Translations under genes and position numbers: made by a program
NCBI GenBank assembly: GCA_002633005.1
Contig: NMRA01001183.1
Location: 5,614-26,999, forward strand
DNA: 21,386 bases
Source of the DNA: Phoronis australis
Lineage: Eukaryota > Phoronida > Phoronidae
Reading direction: 5' to 3'
The notes under the pieces: model-generated
The model's database searches: none
What the model was told of the DNA's origin: nothing
Seen by the model: the letters and a program-made list of their open reading frames with translations, nothing else
Part shown: positions 19,301-21,386 of the stretch, piece by piece
Layout of the letters: every line of letters starts with the position of its first letter
Numbering within the stretch: position 1 is the first letter of the stretch

Positions 19301-21051
19301 TTATTCAGAACCCATAATGGGTAATAAAACAATTATCTTCGCCAGGATCAGAAATCATGTTAAGCTGTGTTTTCTAACACAGGCATCTGGCACAGTTGTA
19401 TGACTACAAGCAGGGTTCACAAAGAACTACTTTCACTGAGCTTGCACAACAATTTCAAAAGACCTATTGTGTGTGAAAAACACCGATGGCTAACAATTGT
19501 CTGAAAAATGTAAAAGCCTGACTACGGGACTGGTTACCCTCATCAAGCCTAAAATGCAACCTTATGACTTTCCAAACTACAGAACAATTGCCATTTTGAA
19601 AAATTGAACCCATTTGAACCATTTAACCCTATTTGGTTCATTATGAAACATGATGGTACAATAAGCTTCTCACACTAGTAACCCAAAGGACTGCAAAGTG
19701 AACACAAAAGTTAAATGACCCATTGATCATTGCACGTTAAGTTACACCCATTCAAAATTTTTAAGTTAATATGAACCCCAAAGTTTAAAAAAACCACAGA
19801 TGCTAACAAGAATGAAATGCGCAGGCTTATCTCTCATTATCCAAAATCTACCATGAGCATATATGCTCCTAGCAAGCCATGGTTAGTTCGCTGGTTTGTT
19901 TACCAAATTCAGGCATCGACGGTCCTGTATAGACCCCTGACCACTTTAACATCGACACTTCATAGTATGACACGTACCAGGCCTCTTGTGGGGGCTTATT
20001 GACAATTTGAATTTTGTTTTCAGGTACTAGGTCATAGGTCTCAAGATAAAGTGTCTAATTCATTGCTAAAAAAATTGTTTGCATGCAAGAGCTGTACTGT
20101 TTAGTTCAGCCGTCGGTGGCCTTTTTGACAGCTGGCATGGTGACTGCTGTGTTGCTTCCACAGGCCTTGCCATTCCTACGTGACATTTTACACAAACAAG
20201 AATGACACAGTCAATTCTTCATTTTTTGGCTTATGACCAGTGTTACCCGAAATCACTCCATGAACTGGTTGTAAGTTTGACATATGTATCCTCGGCTATA
20301 TATCCACTCTAGCATAAACCTACATCACATTGCAATTCCCTGTTTGCAGCTGGTGCCATAGACAGCTGGTCACAGAGCTCATAAAGTTCCAAAGTTTTCT
20401 TTGCAACCATGCCACTTCCTTCATCATCTGTTAATCTTGTCAACTGTTCCACATTTTCTGAAACAAAAACAGTAACAAAGTATTTATAAGAGCACCTGCA
20501 GTGTCCCTGATATTGACTGATATTGGCCACAATGATTCGGTGACTACTTACAGCAGCCTGAGGTCTGAAAGGGTGAAGGTGGCAGTGATTCCGTGGCAAC
20601 TAGTAGGCCGCTATGCTATACACCTTTTTACTGGGATGAGGTTATGTTATGTCTCCAGCCTACTCTAACTCAAAGCGCTTATCCTTAGTACATGGCCCAG
20701 GGCAGAAGCTGGACTGCCAGCCAACCGAGGGCGAGGGGATAGGTGCGTGTTGCCTCTTATCCTGCGATTGAGCTGTATCCAGCAGAGCAAAGACCCCCGG
20801 TGGTTCAACGAGCGAACGTACTTATTTCACGGAAGCAGAACGCAGGCAAACATCGTAACCAGACACTCAGTGACCAGACAAGTATCTTCTTCACTGAATA
20901 ATCAGCTTCAGCGTTCAGCCTGTCTTGCTCTTATGCTGTCTAGTCCTGTCGACAAAGGAAACGTGATTTAGTATGACTACTAGTTGCAGAAAAGACTACC
21001 TTTTATTTTTAGTACAGTTTCAGCAGCAGACACCATGCTCATTGTGACCAT
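1122..21051 (-). CDS. TEX11: TEX11/ZIP4/SPO22 homologue, 5' part of a split gene (17 exons, 3' end outside window)
   Basis: Joining 17 exons on the reverse strand, with e10 placed by homology, gives 1608 coding bases, or 536 codons, with all exon phases compatible. The product resembles vertebrate TEX11 as I recall it. An N-terminal helix is followed by LLWNW, WLDC-K-D-AD, CYNFGVEAYESQKYEES, LRLLTNVFIEWD, a central helical TPR-like section, and FTEALQWYNYSL with AKIYRNKAGCLLALGKL. Family knowledge: TEX11 and yeast Zip4/Spo22 are TPR scaffold proteins of the ZMM group; they act on meiotic chromosomes and promote synapsis and crossovers. Vertebrate TEX11 is about 930 residues, so roughly the last 40% lies beyond position 1. 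Exons in coding order: 21000-21051, 20324-20457, 19145-19229, 18504-18574, 17619-17649, 16176-16225, 15477-15596, 14878-14958, 8217-8348, 6395-6490, 7775-7822, 6950-7013, 3929-4010, 3447-3598, 2358-2446, 1658-1795, 1122-1304. The exon at 6395-6490 is physically out of order. Germline expression is inferred from the family, not seen here. Confidence 0.92.
1305..1657. other. Intron, nothing notable
   Basis: AT-rich intron between the last two visible exons. I see no gene, repeat array or conserved site beyond the splice signals. Confidence 0.7.
1658..1795 (-). CDS. TEX11: TEX11 exon 16 (core TPR region)
   Basis: The acceptor cttcatgctcttgtgtttcag has a strong pyrimidine tract; the donor GAG|GTGATT is weak. 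Its 46 codons start NSEFTEALQWYNYSLSVFTD and continue to LNLAKIYRNKAGCLLALGKL and TE. The match to vertebrate YTDALQWYYYSL and LQRNMACCYLNLQQL is the clearest single piece of TEX11 evidence. Confidence 0.95.
1796..2357. other. Intron, nothing notable
   Basis: Intron with a strong pyrimidine-rich acceptor at the 1796 side and a weak GTCATT donor at the 2357 side. A short minus-strand ORF at 1929-2114 has no recognisable content. Confidence 0.65.
2358..2446 (-). CDS. TEX11: TEX11 exon 15
   Basis: The acceptor is cctctgttgcag; the donor GAG|GTCATT is weak. It encodes (K)DRNSKQPMDSDVKNKFHGL then MWQNAAKCFE, matching vertebrate LHNILWRQAASSFE. It exits in phase 0 onto exon 16. Confidence 0.88.
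2447..3446. other. Intron with an old repeat and a small hairpin
   Basis: AT-rich intron. Apart from the diverged repeat at 3031-3155, a short inverted repeat is seen near 2948-2971 (gtctcac...gtgagatc). The stretch near 3160-3180 is ATT/ATC-rich. No gene is visible. Confidence 0.55.
3031..3155 (+). repeat. Diverged repeat copy 2
   Basis: This is the partner of 900-1031, sharing attctattttgt, atttctccat, aaaataaagatt and ctataaaaca in order. It lies in the intron between the exons at 3447-3598 and 2358-2446. Confidence 0.45.
3447..3598 (-). CDS. TEX11: TEX11 exon 14
   Basis: The acceptor is gtgtttttctgcag and the donor is ACCA|GTAAGT. It encodes LDFAVAGIELLVTRYTNRPE, then a stretch through DMLHIETLLELGRLEDAKKV and IESCIT. 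It has the helix-turn-helix spacing of a TPR and matches the vertebrate VGFHFLTIIHERF...LHTDMLLQ region. Confidence 0.92.
3599..3928. other. Intron, nothing notable
   Basis: Short intron between exons 13 and 14. No gene or clear repeat is seen. Confidence 0.65.
3929..4010 (-). CDS. TEX11: TEX11 exon 13
   Basis: The acceptor is aatttgttttgcag and the donor is ACAG|GTGACT. The exon encodes (A)FEDLINDPGFELESAISLV then RCATQNN plus two bases, fitting vertebrate PLDFCLNIAKLLMDHER. Its entry phase matches 6950-7013 exactly, and its exit phase matches 3447-3598 to give Arg. Confidence 0.88.
4011..6394. other. Intron with a microsatellite, no gene supported
   Basis: This 2.4-kb stretch separates the displaced exon from exon 13. 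It holds an (ATA)n microsatellite and a plus-strand ORF at 4524-4802 (92 codons) that I cannot assign to any family. I looked for copies of the exons at 7775-7822 and 6950-7013 here, which would have explained the odd exon order, and saw none. Confidence 0.55.
5548..5594 (+). repeat. (ATA)n microsatellite
   Basis: A run of ata/aat triplets interrupted by aacata and aaaa. It is purely AT and intronic. Confidence 0.9.
6395..6490 (-). CDS. TEX11: TEX11 exon 10 by coding order, physically displaced
   Basis: The acceptor is catttaactttaag and the donor is AGT|GTGAGT, giving 32 codons: ARTLRLLTNVFIEWDVNKYG then SQALDAVTLANS. This matches vertebrate LRLLATNYLDWD followed by DKALNAVNLAN. Both ends are phase 0, so it fits between 8217-8348 and 7775-7822. 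At its physical place, between 6950-7013 and 3929-4010, it would be read in the wrong frame and soon meet a stop. Confidence 0.85.
6491..6949. other. Intronic sequence, nothing notable
   Basis: Lies between exon 12 and the displaced exon 10. It must contain or adjoin a rearrangement junction if the exon order is real. No repeat or gene is visible. Confidence 0.55.
6950..7013 (-). CDS. TEX11: TEX11 exon 12 by coding order
   Basis: The acceptor is ctttgtgaaacag and the donor is GCAG|GTATGG. The exon encodes NSDNAKKELLKQLSSLKFGT and ends Ala plus one base, matching vertebrate SNEELLEAVMEIL. It enters in phase 0 and leaves one base, which makes an Ala codon with the exon at 3929-4010. Confidence 0.8.
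7014..7774. other. Intron, nothing notable
   Basis: Between exons 11 and 12. An 87-codon minus ORF at 7081-7344 has no TEX11-like content and no supporting splice sites. Confidence 0.6.
7775..7822 (-). CDS. TEX11: TEX11 exon 11 by coding order
   Basis: The exon has 16 codons, SIPYRFDLIFKTELVL, between acceptor gaatattttag and a strong donor, TTG|GTAAGT. It fits the vertebrate SSPGLFLKMKILL stretch, which follows the LRLLATNYLDWD region. Both ends are phase 0. It physically precedes the exon carrying that LRLL region. Confidence 0.75.
7823..8216. other. Short intron that lacks the expected exon 10
   Basis: By homology, 32 codons of the LRLL..EWD region should lie here. All three reverse frames are full of stops and nothing similar is present. 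The exon is found instead at 6395-6490. Confidence 0.75.
8217..8348 (-). CDS. TEX11: TEX11 exon 9
   Basis: The acceptor is tgtgattccag and the donor is CAG|GTGAAA. Its 44 codons start QFAVSMMCYNFGVEAYESQK and continue YEESVAWLQESYHIGQ. The CYNFGVE plus KYEES pattern is one of the clearest TEX11 signatures. Both ends are phase 0. By homology the next coding segment is the exon at 6395-6490, not the physically adjacent one at 7775-7822. Confidence 0.93.
8349..10229. other. Intronic sequence downstream of the nested ORF
   Basis: AT-rich, with no supported gene. It contains an imperfect 20-bp palindrome at 9031-9050. An 80-codon plus ORF at 8875-9117 is unrecognised and probably random. Confidence 0.5.
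10230..10808 (-). CDS. Nested intronless ORF, KEN-box protein of unknown family (192 aa)
   Basis: The ORF is uninterrupted inside the largest TEX11 intron and on the same strand. The start at 10808 is chosen because its context GCGATGG is favourable. The frame continues 38 codons further up to an ATG at 10922, but that part is hydrophobic and unlike the rest, so it is probably 5' UTR. I do not recognise the family. Visible features are a basic N-terminus (KKPMTKRR, a possible nuclear signal), DLNALCEEFNV at residues 18-28, DLNALCKEFGV at 62-72, a KEN box at 84-86 followed by KEP, STPRR at 96-100 (CDK-like site), an acidic helix near 104-132, LIFRKPMVID at 138-147 and a run of DSDSDYD near 153-159. 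No membrane segment or catalytic motif is seen. KEN boxes are known APC/C degrons and TP-x-R/K a CDK consensus, so a cell-cycle nuclear protein is a reasonable inference. It could be a retrocopy or a genuine single-exon gene. I found no close polyadenylation signal; the nearest ATTAAA I saw is at 9540-9545. Confidence 0.72.
   Translation of the reverse strand: MAKKPMTKRRSSRFVTFDLNALCEEFNVTTFDKRPADIDLKDTRANLPKGKVFHKRMSTKMDLNALCKEFGVDVTGGDTSTADKENKEPSSSAKVSTPRRGGSLEEDYPSVEIEDLVADLLPKAEEEQEKMDSFKNELIFRKPMVIDTKGDTDSDSDYDTISVINSILQETNDVPTDNNTKKMNINKADIED
10809..11463. other. Intronic sequence upstream of the nested ORF
   Basis: Probably contains the promoter and 5' UTR of the nested ORF. A possible splice acceptor (ttaaccacctcag) lies on the reverse strand about 65 bases upstream of its ATG, so a non-coding first exon is possible. 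No core promoter motif stands out. Confidence 0.35.
11464..11659 (+). repeat. 196-bp direct repeat, first copy
   Basis: It begins tgtcaagctgaatac and ends aaaacctgaacat. It equals 12108-12303 in length with only about four substitutions seen by eye, for example catatcag versus cataatag and ctcagc versus ctcacc. The two copies flank the 447-bp repeat copy B. Confidence 0.92.
11660..12106 (+). repeat. Dispersed repeat, copy B (inverted relative to 391-839)
   Basis: Near-identical to the reverse complement of 391-839. It starts abruptly after the first 196-bp repeat with catgctatgaacattccc and is cut at an N at 12107, where copy A continues. A 69-codon ORF at 11689-11898 is not supported as coding. 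Confidence 0.85.
12107..12107. other. Ambiguous base N at a repeat junction
   Basis: The only N I noticed in the window. It lies exactly where repeat copy B breaks off and the second 196-bp direct repeat begins, which suggests an assembly join. Confidence 0.8.
12108..12303 (+). repeat. 196-bp direct repeat, second copy
   Basis: Same length as 11464-11659 and about 98% identical by eye, beginning immediately after the N. Confidence 0.92.
12304..13692. other. Intronic sequence, no gene supported
   Basis: AT-rich. A stretch near 12770-12870 (gtctctcaaaatgg...gaacaagattactggtt) weakly resembles 13930-14020, on the other side of the 42-bp tandem repeat. This hints at an old duplication. Confidence 0.4.
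13693..13860 (+). repeat. Minisatellite, 42-bp unit x 4
   Basis: Four copies with exact 42-bp spacing, each starting attatgag, containing ctgaccac and ending tatggttgg plus two variable bases. Because 42 is a multiple of three, both strands stay open and give repetitive ORFs (NQYGW on plus, TTVVSSHNTPTIL on minus) that I do not regard as proteins. Confidence 0.95.
14253..14436 (+). repeat. Tandem repeat, 62-bp unit x about 3
   Basis: Units start gcccgagctcagagactg at 14253, 14315 and 14377. Each unit contains a potential hairpin: gagccaat...attggctc in the first, and gagctattagctc in the second and third. Confidence 0.93.
14437..14877. other. Intronic sequence, nothing notable
   Basis: AT-rich stretch between the 62-bp repeat and exon 8, with no gene or repeat seen. 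Confidence 0.55.
14878..14958 (-). CDS. TEX11: TEX11 exon 8
   Basis: The acceptor is tttttaattgtag and the donor is GAG|GTGAGT. Its 27 codons start SFEQDKFEDGIKSVRKAKEL and end LRNLPEE. This matches the vertebrate AQGDFQRASMCVLQCKDML followed by RLPQ. Both ends are phase 0. A 6.5-kb intron follows, which holds the nested ORF. Confidence 0.9.
14959..15476. other. Intron with C-rich tracts
   Basis: Intron between exons 7 and 8. It has two C-rich patches (near 15147-15173 and 15382-15400) that are unusual in this AT-rich gene. No coding or repeat assignment can be made. Confidence 0.5.
15477..15596 (-). CDS. TEX11: TEX11 exon 7
   Basis: The acceptor is ctatctattttcag and the donor is TCG|GTGAGT. 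Its 40 codons start RLDCVYTKVKSAES, pass through AQVECDMVKALSCIAQS, and correspond to the vertebrate LEQLYVKL...VLSYQAESAV part. Both ends are phase 0. The frame stays open past the donor on the reverse strand, but the consensus donor and the fit to exon 8 fix the end. Confidence 0.9.
15597..16175. other. Intron, nothing notable
   Basis: AT-rich intron between exons 6 and 7. A 79-codon minus ORF at 15906-16145 has no recognisable content. Confidence 0.6.
16176..16225 (-). CDS. TEX11: TEX11 exon 6
   Basis: The acceptor is ctgacatttcag and the donor is AAG|GTTAGT. The exon encodes (D)CRKPDKADVVLHEALK, matching the vertebrate AGNFLIADECFQAAV helix. It ends in phase 0. Confidence 0.88.
16337..16478 (+). 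repeat. Tandem repeat, 49-bp unit x about 3
   Basis: Units start cagag at 16337, 16386 and 16435, followed by attacaacacaaattgt and cacctctgcaa. They lie in the intron between exons 5 and 6. Confidence 0.93.
16694..17116 (+). repeat. Minisatellite, about 37-bp unit x 11-12
   Basis: Eleven clear units and a decayed twelfth carry the core ccctgttacaccaaact then ccacccact. Spacings run 36, 39, 37, 37, 35, 38, 35, 38, 37, 37. Alternating 35/38 in the middle points to a 73-bp higher-order unit made from a tgttgatagga type and a ttcaaatagggc type. Three overlapping plus-strand ORFs here are repeat artefacts. Confidence 0.95.
17619..17649 (-). CDS. TEX11: TEX11 exon 5 (31-nt microexon)
   Basis: The exon lies between acceptor tttttggtcaatag and donor TTAG|GTAAGA. 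It encodes MALKTGRAWL plus one base. The base completes Asp with exon 6, producing WLDC where vertebrate TEX11 has KEWLDAG. Its phases (0 in, 1 out) fit both neighbours exactly, which is why so short an exon is accepted. Confidence 0.88.
17900..18130 (+). repeat. Minisatellite, 21-bp unit x 11
   Basis: Eleven units of the form catttcat(a/g)(a/g)tgacact(g/a)gtc in exact register. Since 21 is a multiple of three, plus (HFIVTLV) and minus (MKWTSVT) frames both stay open, producing 100- and 142-codon ORFs that are artefacts. It lies in the intron between exons 4 and 5. Confidence 0.96.
18504..18574 (-). CDS. TEX11: TEX11 exon 4
   Basis: The acceptor is catgttttcag and the donor is CAA|GTAACG. 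Its first two bases complete an Ile codon with exon 3. It encodes RQTAFQLISMVSGEEDEQLR and ends RQ, matching the vertebrate IRLHYVACKLLSMCEA region in position and helix pattern. It ends in phase 0. Confidence 0.9.
18895..19110 (+). mobile_element. Possible tRNA-derived SINE remnant
   Basis: GGTTCGAGCCC at 18941-18951 fits the Pol III B box of tRNAs (GGTTCGANNCC). No convincing A box is seen upstream and no cloverleaf can be folded, so it is not a tRNA gene. Limits are approximate. It lies in the intron between exons 3 and 4. Confidence 0.35.
19145..19229 (-). CDS. TEX11: TEX11 exon 3 (LWNW motif)
   Basis: The acceptor is ttcttttgcag and the donor is CCA|GTAAGT. The exon encodes VEKSAVLLWNWVVVKISAG and ends in ECCAS plus one base. 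The LWNW core matches the AVNLWNWA stretch of vertebrate TEX11 and is the strongest N-terminal family signature here. It joins exon 2 in phase 0. Confidence 0.92.
19230..20323. other. Intron, no gene supported
   Basis: Intron between exons 2 and 3. A small palindrome, acccataatgggt, is seen at 19309-19321. A 61-codon plus ORF at 19817-20002 is unrecognised. Confidence 0.5.
20324..20457 (-). CDS. TEX11: TEX11 exon 2
   Basis: The acceptor is gtttttgtttcag and the donor is GAT|GTAGGT. The exon encodes about residues 18-62: NVEQLTRLTDDEG, then TLELYELCDQL, ending RELQCD. It enters with two bases of a split codon and ends in phase 0. This is the N-terminal helical segment just before the conserved LWNW motif. 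Confidence 0.85.
20458..20999. other. First intron of the TEX11 homologue
   Basis: Runs from donor GTAGTC at 20999 to the acceptor next to 20457. A 74-codon plus ORF at 20747-20971 and a minus ORF reading through exon 2 are not supported as separate genes. Confidence 0.55.
21000..21051 (-). CDS. TEX11: TEX11 exon 1 (start exon)
   Basis: Three in-frame ATGs lie at 21051, 21042 and 21036. The exon encodes MVTMSMVSAAETVLKIK plus one base, and ends AAAAG|GTAGTC. That base joins exon 2 to give a Glu codon, then NVEQL, which matches the NIEAL stretch about 12 residues into vertebrate TEX11. The frame stays open upstream to a stop at 21247-21249 but has no further ATG. Which ATG is used is uncertain: the third gives the closest spacing to the vertebrate N-terminus. 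The 5' UTR extends above 21051 by an unknown distance. Confidence 0.7.
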
Positions 21052-21346
21052 AGATACTTCGAGATGTTGCCTTGCTGTTGTCAGTTGTCTGGTAGCCTGC
21101 CGACTGTTCTTCCAGCACACCTCTGCGCAAACGAACAAAGTCCCACGTGACTTCACTCGTCGTCTGCTCGCGCCGTTGAGTGTTTGCTCGAAAGCGTAGA
21201 ATTTGCTCCATACTCTCTGATTGTTGTCGTCTAGCAGTGGGTTAAATTACCTGAATACGGGTGGGTACGAGTAAAAATTCCAAGCATGATGTTAAATTGA
21301 ATCGCAAATTCAGTGTCTTTATTTTTGCTATGTTTACCTTCGAGTA
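21052..21346 (-). promoter_or_regulatory. Probable 5' UTR and proximal promoter of the TEX11 homologue
   Basis: This is sequence immediately upstream of the predicted start exon. It looks less AT-rich and richer in CpG than the introns, and contains a palindromic E-box CACGTG at 21144-21149, about 95 bases above the first ATG. I see no convincing TATA box at a fixed distance. The promoter role is inferred from position. Confidence 0.35.
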
Positions 21347-21386
21347 CAGTGGCGGATCTAGATACCATAAGGGGGGGGGGGGGGAA
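21347..21386 (+). mobile_element. Possible terminus of a hAT-like DNA transposon, truncated by the window end
   Basis: The sequence cagtggcggatctag followed by a run of 14 G resembles the CAGTGGCGGATC-type ends common in animal hAT elements, as I recall them. Only about 40 bases are present, so no second end, transposase or target duplication can be checked. Confidence 0.35.

Overview
The window reads as animal nuclear DNA: AT-rich, with short exons in long introns, GT-AG splice sites, minisatellites and dispersed repeats. No prokaryotic operon, CRISPR array or viral gene is visible. The species cannot be named from the sequence. The low identity to vertebrate TEX11 that I recall suggests an invertebrate, but this is inference.

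The main content is one split gene on the minus strand, running from about 21051 down to 1122 and continuing out of the window at low coordinates. I joined 17 small exons by reading the reverse strand. The join gives an open frame of 536 codons in which every exon-exon phase matches. The product is the N-terminal part (roughly 55-60%) of TEX11/ZIP4/SPO22, the TPR-rich meiotic crossover factor. Recognisable landmarks are an LWNW motif, WLDC, CYNFGVEAYESQKYEES, RLLTNVFIEWD and FTEALQWYNYSL.

The most unusual observation is that one exon, at 6395-6490, lies in the wrong place. By homology and by phase it belongs between the exons at 8217-8348 and 7775-7822. In this sequence it lies after 7775-7822 and 6950-7013. 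This is either a local rearrangement or an assembly error.

The largest intron (8349-14877) holds a compact intronless ORF on the same strand (10230-10808, 192 aa). It is an unrecognised, highly charged protein with a KEN box, a TP-R site and two copies of a DLNALC(E/K)EF motif. The same intron holds a 196-bp direct repeat flanking a 447-bp element with a single N at the junction. An inverted copy of that element lies at 391-839.

The introns between 13.6 and 18.2 kb carry five unrelated tandem repeats, with units of 42, 62, 49, about 37 and 21 bp. Two of these have units divisible by three and create long spurious ORFs on both strands. A tRNA-like B box near 18941 and a hAT-like end at 21347 suggest mobile-element remnants. 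The two genes are linked only by nesting; any shared meiotic or cell-cycle role is inference.
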